Notes: generated by a model not told the origin, from the sequence alone. Shown: positions 7,813-16,615, counted from the first letter of the stretch. The stretch is 50,291 bases of DNA from Paludibacteraceae bacterium (GCA_017962085.1 JAGCWA010000015.1:1-50291), one strand, 5' to 3'. A program made the numbers and translations.

Positions 7813-9468
7813 CTAAAAACCAACACGTCTCTTTGTCGCATTACCCAGCTGTTCATTCTCGCAATGGTAAAAGAGAGATTCCATCGACGATGATGTTTCG
7901 CTATGGAGGATGGTGTCGATGGTATAGTGGCGAGCGACGTTCTCTATTTGACCGCCGCTGAAATCATATTTTTCAGCCAACAAGCGGACATTCTCCTCCG
8001 CCAGATCCGGCAACATAGTGTGCCAAATGCTAGTACGGACCTCAAGCGAAGGCTTGTTGAATTGGATTTTGTAGAGGAACCGTCGTTCAAAAGCCTTATC
8101 CATATTTTGGGCAAGATTCGTCGTGGCGATAAGGATACCGTCGAGGGTCTCCATCTCCTGTAGAATAATGTTTTGGATGGCGTTCTCCATCTTGTCAACC
8201 GCTTGGTCCGCACCTTCACGTCGCTTGCCGATGATAGCGTCCGCCTCGTTGAAAAGCAGGATGGGGGCAATGTCTGATTGCGCAACCAGCATACGATATT
8301 GATCAAAAACTTCCTTTATGTTTTTCTCACTTTCGCCCACCCAACAACTTTTAATTTCAGGGATATTCACCTGCAGGATGTCGCGACCCGTCTGGCGAGC
8401 CAATTGGAGGACTGCCTCTGTCTTTCCCGTGCCGGGTGACCCGTAGAAGAGGCAAGTGAATCCATAGCGATAGCCCTTCTCTTTCATCCGTTCGCAAATG
8501 GTGCGATAGGTGGTTTCCTCCAGCAATCGGTTCAGGTCTGACACTTGTGTCGCCACCCCGCTATCGTAATAGAGTTGCTTAGGGACAATACCATCATGTT
8601 TGACAATGTTTCTCACCTTTTCCCCACTATTTGATGTCAGTTTCAATTCAGGGAATAGAGACTCTTTCGCTTTCTTACTTAGGCAAAACGAATCAATGCT
8701 GGCAAAACCATTCTCATTACAATGTTCAACAAGTCCCAATTGTTGCAGTATATGTTTGTTTTCCACAAATGGATTCCACCTATGCCGCGCAATAATCGGT
8801 TTGCCATAGAAGGAAATGAAATCATAGAAATGGATATCTTTCTCTTCGTTAACGCATTTATGAGAAAACAAGAGAAGAATCGTCTTTTCGTCTCTATTCA
8901 GACCATATTCATCCATTTTTTTCACAAACGGCAAATGCTTGTTGTCTTCACATAAATCCAGAAGATTTGAAATAGATTCTTCCTCTGTAATTATTCCTTT
9001 ATCAATTCTGTCTTCCATGATGTCATTTACGGAGCAAAAGAATTCAACACAACTTAGACATGTACTACTTTGGGGTGTATATTTCTCTCCCCGTTTAAAG
9101 GCTTCGACAACATCTGCGGGAACCCGATATGCTACTGATTTGTCATCGTAATGACGATAACGTACTAATTTTCTTTCTTTCAGTTCATCAATGGTATGCG
9201 TATAGCGGATTATGCGAGTCGTGGTACATTGCAAATAGTCTGCCAGATTAGAAATCGAGACATAACCAGACTCACTTTTCTCTATCAACAATGACATCAA
9301 CACACTTTGTTCCACGCTGAGATCCAACGTGTCGCCAATCATCTTGAGAGGCGACGCCGCTTTTTGGAAGAAATCTTCATCCAAATGAGAACCTTTCGAC
9401 AGTTCCACTACCTTTTCCACTGCCATCAGCAGGTCCATCTGTTCCGTTTTCTTTTCCATTGTTTCCAT
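7813..9468 (-). CDS. AAA+ ATPase with N-terminal winged-helix module
   Basis: In this 551-residue protein, residues about 45-115 form a winged helix of the kind that follows ISNLADYLQCTTTRIIRY. The C-terminal third is an AAA+ domain with Walker A GSPGTGKT near residue 341, Walker B ILLFNEAD near 398 and an AFERRF arginine-finger region near 457. The Walker B has Asn where Asp is normal, but keeps the catalytic Glu. The start at 9468 is fixed by a perfect Shine-Dalgarno (AAGGAGG), unusual in this phylum. An inverted repeat upstream (9515-9533) matches that of the WYL regulator gene, implying shared control. The family is otherwise uncharacterised to me. Remodelling of a nucleoprotein target, possibly in phage defence, is an inference from the island context. 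Confidence 0.8.
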   Translation of the reverse strand: METMEKKTEQMDLLMAVEKVVELSKGSHLDEDFFQKAASPLKMIGDTLDLSVEQSVLMSLLIEKSESGYVSISNLADYLQCTTTRIIRYTHTIDELKERKLVRYRHYDDKSVAYRVPADVVEAFKRGEKYTPQSSTCLSCVEFFCSVNDIMEDRIDKGIITEEESISNLLDLCEDNKHLPFVKKMDEYGLNRDEKTILLLFSHKCVNEEKDIHFYDFISFYGKPIIARHRWNPFVENKHILQQLGLVEHCNENGFASIDSFCLSKKAKESLFPELKLTSNSGEKVRNIVKHDGIVPKQLYYDSGVATQVSDLNRLLEETTYRTICERMKEKGYRYGFTCLFYGSPGTGKTEAVLQLARQTGRDILQVNIPEIKSCWVGESEKNIKEVFDQYRMLVAQSDIAPILLFNEADAIIGKRREGADQAVDKMENAIQNIILQEMETLDGILIATTNLAQNMDKAFERRFLYKIQFNKPSLEVRTSIWHTMLPDLAEENVRLLAEKYDFSGGQIENVARHYTIDTILHSETSSSMESLFYHCENEQLGNATKRRVGF

Positions 9469-9497
9469 AATTACCTCCTTTTTGATGTTTTATGGTA

Positions 9498-9533
9498 CAA
9501 AGGAAGGATGAGGGTCTGCCAGTTTGTGGCAGA
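9498..9533 (-). promoter_or_regulatory. WYL-type operator and promoter of the AAA+ gene
   Basis: The 7-bp inverted repeat TCTGCCA-N5-TGGCAGA (9515-9533) is centred at 9524. TTTG of the -7 box (TTCCTTTG) begins at 9501 on the minus strand, 23 bases from the centre. The promoters of the small upstream gene and of the WYL gene have the same arrangement. Confidence 0.6.
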
Positions 9534-9579
9534 GGTTAAGAAATTAATATATTTTAATCACAAACATCTCATAATCAGG

Positions 9580-10026
9580 CTACCGCAACGTTTTACAATT
9601 ACGTCCCATTGTAGAGACGCAATATTTTGCGTCTCTACGGCAGGCGAACAACACAACCGCCTGAAACACAGACGTATGCAGGGCAACCACATCCCACATT
9701 ACCGTAACATCGTTGGGCACCGATTGGCACCATTCGCAGAACGTCTGCAGTTCCGACATCAGCAAGGGGAAGGTTTCCGGGACGAGGAAACAGACATAAG
9801 CATGGCGGAGGGGCATCCCCTCTTGGGCAAGTCCATTCAACTGCTCCATCAAGCGTTTCATCCTACCCTCCTCGTCCGCCTCAACAGAGAGGGCGAAAGC
9901 ACGCAGTTCACCATCCTCCTTGAGCATCTCCTTGACCTCCTCATCGTCAATACACATCAGCACATCCTCCGCACGGAGCACATGCCCTCTGCTAATTTTC
10001 TCCCATAGGCTCATCTCTTTCTTCAT
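9580..10026 (-). CDS. Small hypothetical partner of the AAA+ ATPase
   Basis: I chose the ATG at 10026, giving 148 residues beginning MKKEMSLWEKISRG, because the upstream part of the open frame crosses a promoter and an inverted repeat. The protein is acidic in its first half and has a hydrophobic strand-helix end (VPNDVTVMWDVVALHTSVFQAVVLFA) vaguely like the FtsZ C-terminal subdomain; this is not strong enough to assign. The last roughly 20 residues (CRRDAKYCVST and on) are encoded by a dispersed palindromic repeat, so the natural end was probably replaced or extended by insertion of that element. It has its own promoter/operator of the same type as the downstream AAA+ gene. Confidence 0.6.
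   Translation of the reverse strand: MKKEMSLWEKISRGHVLRAEDVLMCIDDEEVKEMLKEDGELRAFALSVEADEEGRMKRLMEQLNGLAQEGMPLRHAYVCFLVPETFPLLMSELQTFCEWCQSVPNDVTVMWDVVALHTSVFQAVVLFACRRDAKYCVSTMGRNCKTLR
9611..9638. repeat. Dispersed 28-bp palindrome (REP-like), copy B
   Basis: GTAGAGACGCAA-TATT-TTGCGTCTCTAC is a perfect 12-bp-arm palindrome. It lies inside the 3' end of the 148-residue reading frame and supplies its last residues. Confidence 0.85.
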
Positions 10027-10063
10027 AACATCTAAACTGTTTAGTGATTCGTTATTTTTTGCG

Positions 10064-10103
10064 CAAAGAAAAAGAAGACCTCTGCCGGATGGGGGCAGAG
10101 GTC
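10064..10103 (-). promoter_or_regulatory. Inverted-repeat operator/promoter of the small partner gene, possibly also DUF262 terminator
   Basis: A perfect 10-bp inverted repeat, GACCTCTGCC-N7-GGCAGAGGTC (10077-10103), is centred at 10090. The TTTG of a TTTCTTTG -7 box starts at 10067, again 23 bases from the centre. Because the preceding DUF262 gene ends at 10146 and a T-rich run follows the stem on the minus strand, the same element could also end that transcript. Confidence 0.5.
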
Positions 10104-10145
10104 GAGGGAGGGATGTCATATAACAGTAAATATTCTCCCCTAAGA

Positions 10146-12371
10146 CTATTCTATTATATTTTCCGTTATTTTTATATATATTTTTTTTGCATCCATAGGT
10201 TTTTGTATTATTTCGCGATAAATCCACTCTTCATTTTCATATACGAACCCACAATCTTTTAATGTATCAATTTTTATAGATGGCTTAGCCGGATTCTTAT
10301 CTATCCTAGCGACAATTTGATAACCATTCTCCAATATTCGCATGTCAAGAGTCAAGTTGCATTTGCAACAACTGGAATAGAAAACAGACACTACGCCATC
10401 AGACCACACCCAAAATCCATTCCATTTATTCATGTTGACCATGTCTTTCTCAAACATTTGGCCTCTATGGAAAAGGCGGAAACTAGCCCTGGCTCTAATC
10501 TTTTCCATCAATTCAATTACTCCTTGAGCGTGAATACGAATCTGATGATCTCTAGAAAAATTAAGATTAGATTCATCTTTAATGAGAGGATAATATGGAG
10601 AACTTTCTTCCTTATAATTTGCAATATAGTCATCAAGATTACCAATTTTTTTAATAAAAGAGATAATTTGTTCTCCTTGGTTTTCAAACAACTTACGCCA
10701 TTCTGTTTCTGAACAAAGAGTCATATTTGCTGTATCTGTTGACATAGGATAACCGTTAACTCCGAATGCCAATAATGCGCGACGCAGTTTGTTCAGGTTC
10801 ACGTCAGGCTTATCCCATAATTCTTTAATTCTACCATAATAATAATCTAAATTATCAACTGGATCTGACTTGTCATCTGAATTAGAACTCCAAGTTACCA
10901 TTGTTGATATTTGACCATCATATATTTTGAAATTTTCTGCTTTTGCGAACAATTCTTCAATATGATGACGCTTGGTGTCGTCATATCCGTAATCATATAG
11001 GAATGAAAGTTTCTTTCTCTCCTCATCTATATTAAAATCGACAACCGCGAGGAATGATAATACATCTTTTGAAGGAAGTGCTTTAATCCATTGGCAAGCC
11101 CTATAAGCTGGCACTCTGATAGCTTCGTTTTGAGAAGAACGAGTTACTGGCCTATATCTCCCCATGTTGTAAAAAAGGTGGTAAACTCTTTGTATTTCTT
11201 CATCGGTTGCATCTTTATTATTTCTACAATACAACATTGTAGGCAGAATAGAATACAAATCCTTTTGAGTATAATGTAGTTGACGATCTGGATAAATGAT
11301 GTTGGGTGTCGACAACCAGCCATAGTCCAACTCATAAATCCTTTTATAAGCACAGAACCACTCCCAAATATCATACATTTTTATAGTTATTGGGAACTTG
11401 TCATCGCTTATGTCAATAGTATGATGCCATTCAGCCTCTGTTGGACTTTCTAATACCCTAACGCAATGAAGGAATGCTAACATTCCTTCTGTGGAAGTGT
11501 CATAATCATTTAAATGTCTATGTTGCCAAAACCACGTTTCCATTTCTTCCCAATCTTGGGCCGTGTCATGCTTAGTTATAGAGCCATCTTTATTCTCAAT
11601 TTTGCGAATATAATCAGGACTGCTCAAAATTATAAGAGGCTTTAAATTTTGATTTGCAGACAAAGGTTCTCCAGTTGTGTTAATTACGACAAATGTTTCT
11701 TCTCCATTTTGCCTATTTTCCATATCATAAAACAAAAACTTTAAGTGTGTTTGCAAAAAATCACCTAACACTTCTAAATCCTCACGTCCATCCAGACGAA
11801 TTGCTATTGTTCCCAATGCTCTAAGCATACTGAGAATTGTGGGGTCTTGATTATATGAATTAAGGAACCAGTACTGAGCCTTTATATCGTTAATTGATAA
11901 ATTTGAATCCAGAAAAAAATGTATTGTCAAATCGCTTAAGAAATACAGGGAGCTTTCTCGTATACCATATAGCAAATGAGGTTCTTTGTCATCTTCATGT
12001 AATTCAAAATTAGATATTAGTAATTCACGGTATTTGTTGTCAGCATATCTGTTTATCACACCCATAATCAAAAAAAGAGTCGTAAGACGTTGCTGACCAT
12101 CACATAATTGAAGGTGATATGACTTCAATTCGTCGTAATATCCATAAATCAATCCCATAGTGATATCATTATTAGGCTCTTGACTATAGACCCTAAAAAT
12201 ACTATCGAGGAATGAATCCACCAACGAGTCTTCACTATCTTTAGAATAAGGATTACCCCAACAATAATCCCGCTGAAGATCTGGAATGATAATTTTATCA
12301 TTTTCACCTGAAAATATTTCTTTCAGGGAGTATGTATTGCCACTTATTAACCTACTCATTGCTAATATCAT
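10146..12371 (-). CDS. DUF262 domain protein (GmrS-like half, no HNH seen)
   Basis: This 741-residue protein opens with a DUF262 domain: the IPDLQRDYCWG motif near residues 29-39 and DGQQRLTTLF near 94, the two signature segments of this ParB/Srx-like NTPase fold used in GmrSD-type and related restriction systems. I could not find the HxxP...N DUF1524 nuclease motif in its long C-terminal part, which ends in beta-rich sequence. It overlaps its upstream neighbour, a DUF262-DUF1524 protein, by 20 bases, so the two are translationally coupled and probably form a complex. Both are much more AT-rich than the flanks. A role in recognising or cutting foreign DNA is inferred. Confidence 0.8.
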   Translation of the reverse strand: MILAMSRLISGNTYSLKEIFSGENDKIIIPDLQRDYCWGNPYSKDSEDSLVDSFLDSIFRVYSQEPNNDITMGLIYGYYDELKSYHLQLCDGQQRLTTLFLIMGVINRYADNKYRELLISNFELHEDDKEPHLLYGIRESSLYFLSDLTIHFFLDSNLSINDIKAQYWFLNSYNQDPTILSMLRALGTIAIRLDGREDLEVLGDFLQTHLKFLFYDMENRQNGEETFVVINTTGEPLSANQNLKPLIILSSPDYIRKIENKDGSITKHDTAQDWEEMETWFWQHRHLNDYDTSTEGMLAFLHCVRVLESPTEAEWHHTIDISDDKFPITIKMYDIWEWFCAYKRIYELDYGWLSTPNIIYPDRQLHYTQKDLYSILPTMLYCRNNKDATDEEIQRVYHLFYNMGRYRPVTRSSQNEAIRVPAYRACQWIKALPSKDVLSFLAVVDFNIDEERKKLSFLYDYGYDDTKRHHIEELFAKAENFKIYDGQISTMVTWSSNSDDKSDPVDNLDYYYGRIKELWDKPDVNLNKLRRALLAFGVNGYPMSTDTANMTLCSETEWRKLFENQGEQIISFIKKIGNLDDYIANYKEESSPYYPLIKDESNLNFSRDHQIRIHAQGVIELMEKIRARASFRLFHRGQMFEKDMVNMNKWNGFWVWSDGVVSVFYSSCCKCNLTLDMRILENGYQIVARIDKNPAKPSIKIDTLKDCGFVYENEEWIYREIIQKPMDAKKIYIKITENIIE

Positions 12372-14142
12372 TTAATTCTGGATATTCTTCATTAAAACAC
12401 TTCAGTTCCTCATATTTTCTATGAGGAACTTGTTCCTTATTCCAGGCACTACCAGTACTTTCATCCTCCCAACTTACATCGGAAAAAATCATCGTAGTGT
12501 GAATCAAGTGGCGACTTTCAAAGGCTTCGTCATCTAGGTCTCTAAAAAAATAGTGATTTTTCTGCCTAAAATCAGCATCATTAAACTTAGAGTTATCCCT
12601 TTTATAAAGCAAGACCAGATTACCTATACAATGCTCAGACCCTTGATAGACATGTTTGTCATCAGGGCATATCCATTTCATCTCTTCCCGCCACAATTGT
12701 ATCTCATCAATATGTTTTTCATCCAACTCTTTATCATCCCATCCAAGAGCTTTATTTTCATCGTTTTTATGGCCAATTTTTGATTTAGGATAAATGTGCT
12801 CAAGAGACCGGTCTCGTTCAATATTGAAGTTAAATTTACGTCCTTTTCGCTTTTGATCTTGATTGTCTTGCTTAATGTTTTGCCTAAGAAGCCATCTATA
12901 TGCGACTTCGTAGTTTTGCAAAAAGAGTAAATTACTCTCTAATGCGGTTAAGAAAACTCTACGAGCATCATTATACTTTTCAATATTATTTGAGACTATA
13001 TCCTCATGGTTTACACCTATTATTGCCCAATCATAATATCGTTTTAGTTCTTCTTCTGATTTTGTGTGAGTCTCCTCAAACTGATTAGTTAATGCAAAGA
13101 ACCATCTAAGAAAAGCAAAACGTTGCTCAGAGCTGTTTCTGATATACAATATAACCCCAAGGTAATTATATAATTTCGAATTGTTATATGCATCTTCTAT
13201 ACTCTTCTGAAGAAGTCTCATTCTCTTAAAGACTTCTTTTGATTGTTTTATGCTTTGCTCATCAAGCATTTTCTCACGAAAGTCCTTAAATGAGATCTTA
13301 TAATTGTTATATATTAGTGGCAATAGCCAACCGAGTTGTTTCCCTTCAGTACGGAAGAATTTAACAATACCCTCATCATTCCACCAATGCAACCAATAAT
13401 CCCATTCACGAGCCAAGCGACTTCGTATTTCTAAATGTTCTGCCTCCCTGATGATATCGTTCTTTAAGGATGCGCACCTTAACAATTCTGCCTTTATCAG
13501 TTCCTCATCTGTCATTTTTGCCTTGTTACCATTCATCATGGCAAATACAATTTTGGCTTGTTTTTCCGGTACGATAACCAATAAGAATTTTACCATATCT
13601 AATATAAATAACAGGAAATCATTCTTAACAATGCCTTCAAGTTCGCTCGTAAATATCCGAAGGGTTCGCTTGAAAAAGAAAATATCCTGAAACTCTTCTT
13701 CTCCTGCTATTGAATCTATTGAATCAAAATCAATGTTGAGAAGATAATCGTTAGATTGCTTTCGTATTTGATATTTTATTCTTAGATCTCCATCATATTC
13801 GAGATACTTAAGTAACAGATAAAAGAATGTCGTGCGTTGTTGTCCATCTACAAGAGTAATGTCATAGGAATTTGCATTCCCATGAACCGTGATTCCCTGT
13901 AAAAAGACTTCCTTTTTCACAAAATAGGCATACCTCAGTGACCTAATTAAAAACGTGACAGAATCCATTGTTTCATCTTTCTTTCTCTGTCCCCAAACAT
14001 ACCCACGTTGATAATTAGGGATAACAAAACTTCCCTTATTATGCAATAGTCCTAAATATTCTTTAAGACTTATTGTAGATTTGTCCACCATTATCCGAAC
14101 GGATAATGGCGGGATTGTTTCCCCTGCTTTATTATAATCCAT
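12352..14142 (-). CDS. DUF262-DUF1524 protein (predicted DNA endonuclease)
   Basis: The 596-residue product carries DUF262 motifs IPNYQRGYVWG near residue 40 and DGQQRTTFFYLLL near 97, and in its C-terminal third a DUF1524 HNH-like nuclease: SLEHIYPKS near 447 (the H-x-x-P) and CIGNLVLLYKRDNS near 508. In GmrSD and related enzymes DUF262 binds NTP and DUF1524 cuts DNA, often modified phage DNA. The ATG at 14142 is the longest good start; a second ATG at 14091 is possible. It overlaps the downstream DUF262 partner. AT-rich composition suggests horizontal transfer. Confidence 0.85.
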   Translation of the reverse strand: MDYNKAGETIPPLSVRIMVDKSTISLKEYLGLLHNKGSFVIPNYQRGYVWGQRKKDETMDSVTFLIRSLRYAYFVKKEVFLQGITVHGNANSYDITLVDGQQRTTFFYLLLKYLEYDGDLRIKYQIRKQSNDYLLNIDFDSIDSIAGEEEFQDIFFFKRTLRIFTSELEGIVKNDFLLFILDMVKFLLVIVPEKQAKIVFAMMNGNKAKMTDEELIKAELLRCASLKNDIIREAEHLEIRSRLAREWDYWLHWWNDEGIVKFFRTEGKQLGWLLPLIYNNYKISFKDFREKMLDEQSIKQSKEVFKRMRLLQKSIEDAYNNSKLYNYLGVILYIRNSSEQRFAFLRWFFALTNQFEETHTKSEEELKRYYDWAIIGVNHEDIVSNNIEKYNDARRVFLTALESNLLFLQNYEVAYRWLLRQNIKQDNQDQKRKGRKFNFNIERDRSLEHIYPKSKIGHKNDENKALGWDDKELDEKHIDEIQLWREEMKWICPDDKHVYQGSEHCIGNLVLLYKRDNSKFNDADFRQKNHYFFRDLDDEAFESRHLIHTTMIFSDVSWEDESTGSAWNKEQVPHRKYEELKCFNEEYPELNDISNE

Positions 14143-14227
14143 ATAGTATCAATTTATATTCACCTCATCCCAATCAACAAACTCTGCCAATTCTCCATCT
14201 ACCACTCCTCGAAATCATCACCATGCC

Positions 14228-14235
14228 CAAAAATA
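14228..14235 (-). promoter_or_regulatory. Possible -7 box for the DUF262 operon
   Basis: TATTTTTG on the minus strand matches TAnnTTTG and lies about 86 bases upstream of the start at 14142. No clear -33 box was found. Between it and the gene, an 18-codon frame ending at 14149 (FVDWDEVNIN) looks like the relic end of another gene. Confidence 0.35.
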
Positions 14236-14409
14236 AGACAAATTATTGATTTACGAATAGTATACGTGAGAATTAATTAGCCATTACACGACCAACACCC
14301 TACAGATTTTACCATTTTAAAGCAGAAATACGCATTCTCAGGAGTATGCATTTTTCTTCGATGGCAACATGTCGGGTGGCATGTGCAAATTTTGTACACA
14401 CCACCCTGT

Positions 14410-14904
14410 CTACAATATCTCCCTAGCGATCCAAGCGCAAGCCTCCGCATCCGCCAGTGCGTGATGGTGGTTCTCCAGATGGTAGCCGCAGGCTTCGGCA
14501 ACGACGTGCAGCTGGTGGTTGGGCAAGCGCTTCCCGAAATGTCTCCGGGCCGCAACGCAGGTGCAATGGAACTCGTAATCAGGATAGTCCATCTGGTAGG
14601 TGCGGAAGACGGCCTTCAGACAACTCTCGTCAAATGAGCTGTTGTGCGCCACAAGGGGCAAACCCTCTATCAAGGGTTCGATCTGCGCCCACACCTTGGG
14701 GAAGATGGGGGCGTCGTCCGTGTCCTCGTGACAAAGGCCATGGACCTGCGAACACCAGTAATTGTAATAGTTGGGCTCTGGCTGAATGAGGGAGTAGAAC
14801 GAATCCACGAACTCACCATCCCGCACGATGACGATGCCGACAGAACACACGGAGGAGCGCTCATTGTTGGCCGTCTCAAAATCTATTGCTGCAAAGTCTT
14901 TCAT
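14410..14904 (-). CDS. DnaQ-like 3'-5' exonuclease (DEDDh)
   Basis: The 164-residue protein is a complete small DEDDh exonuclease. Exo I is FAAIDFETAN (residues 4-13), exo II is the AHNSSFDES segment near 89, and exo III is HHALADAEACAWIA near 145, with the second His of the pair acting as general base. Stand-alone members degrade single-stranded DNA or small RNAs, or act in repair. Its ATG overlaps the stop of the WYL regulator gene (ATGA at 14901-14904), so the two are coupled and the nuclease is probably under WYL control. I see no polymerase or helicase fusion. Confidence 0.88.
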   Translation of the reverse strand: MKDFAAIDFETANNERSSVCSVGIVIVRDGEFVDSFYSLIQPEPNYYNYWCSQVHGLCHEDTDDAPIFPKVWAQIEPLIEGLPLVAHNSSFDESCLKAVFRTYQMDYPDYEFHCTCVAARRHFGKRLPNHQLHVVAEACGYHLENHHHALADAEACAWIAREIL

Positions 14905-15824
14905 TTCTTTCTTTTATATTTATCCCACATCCTTTTTATCTTTTCTCCTATCTCATTGCGAAACCATTGAGGCTCAATTACTTCCACATCTTCCCCATTC
15001 TTCAACAACTCTTGCTGGAAATCAAGCTCGGGACGGAGGAAGAAGGTGAAGATACTGTATTCTTCATTGCATTCCACCTCCTCTTGCGATTCATGTATCT
15101 TCAGGCTACGTATGTAATTGGCTTGACTCGCCGACACCTTTATCTTGACTATCTGTTTCTCCTCATGAGGGTTGGTAATAATACCGTAACTACCATCAAA
15201 GTATTCATTCGCATCCCAATCTTTTGGCAACTCAAATGTCTCGTCCTTCACATTCAATTCTTGAATACGATCCAATGCATATATCCTTGGCTCATCATGA
15301 TAGGTTCCCTGTGCCACCATATACCATCGTTGACGGAATAACTTCACGCAATAGGGGTGCACATCATAGTTTCCCTCTTTGTCTTTCCAGAAACTATGAT
15401 AGGTCATGTTGAGCACACGGTTCTCCTTCATGGCCTCGATGATGGTTTGCAGGTATGCCTGTCCTGAAGGTACGTACTCAAGCAAGATACGGTCCTTGAC
15501 GCTTTGGCTGCCGAGCAAGGTGTTGCTGACGCAGAACGTGTTGATGATCCACGAACGCAGTCCGCCGTTATTGAGGTCATCACTGTTCTCTATGTAGTAG
15601 CGATACTCATCACAACGCTCGTTCTCGATATTGATATCAAACATTTCCTCAATAGCTTTGCGCCAGTTCTCGAAGGTGCGTTTAGGAAGATCGGTTCCTC
15701 CGCTGAGGTCCTCGTTTTCCCTCCACTTCTTGTTCAGATCGTCAAAGGAGATCTTTTGATTGCGGTTGATAGTGTCTACCAACCAGACATATTTTCTAAT
15801 TAGATTGGGTCCTTTCCCTGCCAT
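14901..15824 (-). CDS. WYL-domain transcriptional regulator
   Basis: With the ATG at 15824 the product is 307 residues: an N-terminal winged helix (KYVWLVDTINRNQKISFDDL and following), a central WYL domain (MTYHSFWKDKEGNYDVHPYCVKLFRQRWYMVA, with YALDRIQEL) and a C-terminal WCX-like part. I preferred this start to the frame's earlier codon because it lies just after a perfect TATATTTG -7 box. WYL proteins such as BrxR and CapW repress phage-defence operons from palindromic operators and sense nucleic-acid ligands. The inverted repeat at 15861-15875 is a plausible self-operator, and matching repeats precede two other genes of the island. The coupled downstream gene is a DnaQ-like exonuclease. 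Confidence 0.88.
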   Translation of the reverse strand: MAGKGPNLIRKYVWLVDTINRNQKISFDDLNKKWRENEDLSGGTDLPKRTFENWRKAIEEMFDINIENERCDEYRYYIENSDDLNNGGLRSWIINTFCVSNTLLGSQSVKDRILLEYVPSGQAYLQTIIEAMKENRVLNMTYHSFWKDKEGNYDVHPYCVKLFRQRWYMVAQGTYHDEPRIYALDRIQELNVKDETFELPKDWDANEYFDGSYGIITNPHEEKQIVKIKVSASQANYIRSLKIHESQEEVECNEEYSIFTFFLRPELDFQQELLKNGEDVEVIEPQWFRNEIGEKIKRMWDKYKRKK

Positions 15825-15841
15825 ATCGAATGATTTTTTTG

Positions 15842-15875
15842 CAAATATAAGAAAGGGGTGTGCCAAATCGTGGCA
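15842..15875 (-). promoter_or_regulatory. WYL gene promoter with inverted-repeat operator
   Basis: The minus strand reads TGCCA-N5-TGGCA (15875-15861), then 15 bases, then TTTG within the perfect -7 box TATATTTG (15849-15842). The operator centre to TTTG distance is 23 bases, identical to four other promoters in the window. Confidence 0.65.
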
Positions 15876-15967
15876 TAGGAATGGATTTTTTATGGGGAGG
15901 AGGGGGATAATGATGGGACATTACGACTTGGCGGGTTGACGACATGGCGGGGTGGAGACATAACGGA

Positions 15968-16453
15968 TTAACAACGAGGAGGGGGAAGTTGTGCGAGCAT
16001 CAGGAGCTCCTCTCCCCTATCCTCCATAATCTTGAAACCTGCCTTTTGATACATGCGGAGCGCATAGTTCTCCTTCTGCACCGACAACGATACTTGCGCA
16101 TAGCCTTTCTGACGGAGCAGCTCCATCATCTGGTGCAGCAGTTGTGTACCAATGCCTTGTCCACGATAGTCTGGATAGAGTGAGATGGCCAGCGAAGGGG
16201 TCTGGTTGTCCACATGACCATAATCGTCCATCACCCGTACCCATACGGCACCGACGATCTTGCCGTCACACTCCGCCACCAGGCAATGGTCGTGAGGAGA
16301 CTCCCCGAAACCACGCACATAGAGTTGCAAATCCTCCTGCTCGATGATGGAACGTGGCGGCGGCACCACGCCTTGAGGGATAAAGATGGCTTCGTAGAGG
16401 AAATCGTCCAACACGGGGATCTCTTCTTTCTGTATTCTTCGGATAAGAGTCAT
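15968..16453 (-). CDS. GNAT family N-acetyltransferase
   Basis: The 161-residue protein has the GNAT acetyl-CoA-binding signature YRGQGIGTQLLHQMMELL near residues 95-112, preceded by LAISLYPD strand beta-4 and followed by QKENYALRMYQKAGF, typical of the terminal helix and strand. The substrate cannot be inferred. It stands alone between the WYL operon and a plus-strand TPR gene. Length and start (ATG at 16453, beginning MTLIRRIQ) fit the family. Confidence 0.88.
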   Translation of the reverse strand: MTLIRRIQKEEIPVLDDFLYEAIFIPQGVVPPPRSIIEQEDLQLYVRGFGESPHDHCLVAECDGKIVGAVWVRVMDDYGHVDNQTPSLAISLYPDYRGQGIGTQLLHQMMELLRQKGYAQVSLSVQKENYALRMYQKAGFKIMEDRGEELLMLAQLPPPRC

Positions 16454-16607
16454 CTAAAGATTCGCTTACGGTTACAACTCCTCAAAATTACGCATCATCT
16501 GCCGCAAAAGCAAGGGAAAGCAGGCGGAAAGCGCCCAATCCGTCCTTATCTGTAATATAAACCATGATTTATTCCAACAAGAATATGACACAAACCATAA
16601 ACTATAT

Positions 16608-16615
16608 TATTTTTG
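16608..16615 (+). promoter_or_regulatory. -7 promoter box for the TPR protein gene
   Basis: TATTTTTG matches the Bacteroidetes -7 consensus exactly and lies 27 bases before the start codon at 16642. No good -33 TTTG was found. Confidence 0.5.

Noticed and set aside
10027-10227. N-terminal extension of the small AAA+ partner to 215 residues
   Set aside because: The extension crosses the inverted-repeat operator, the -7 box and the end of the DUF262 gene, so the ATG at 10026 is the better start.
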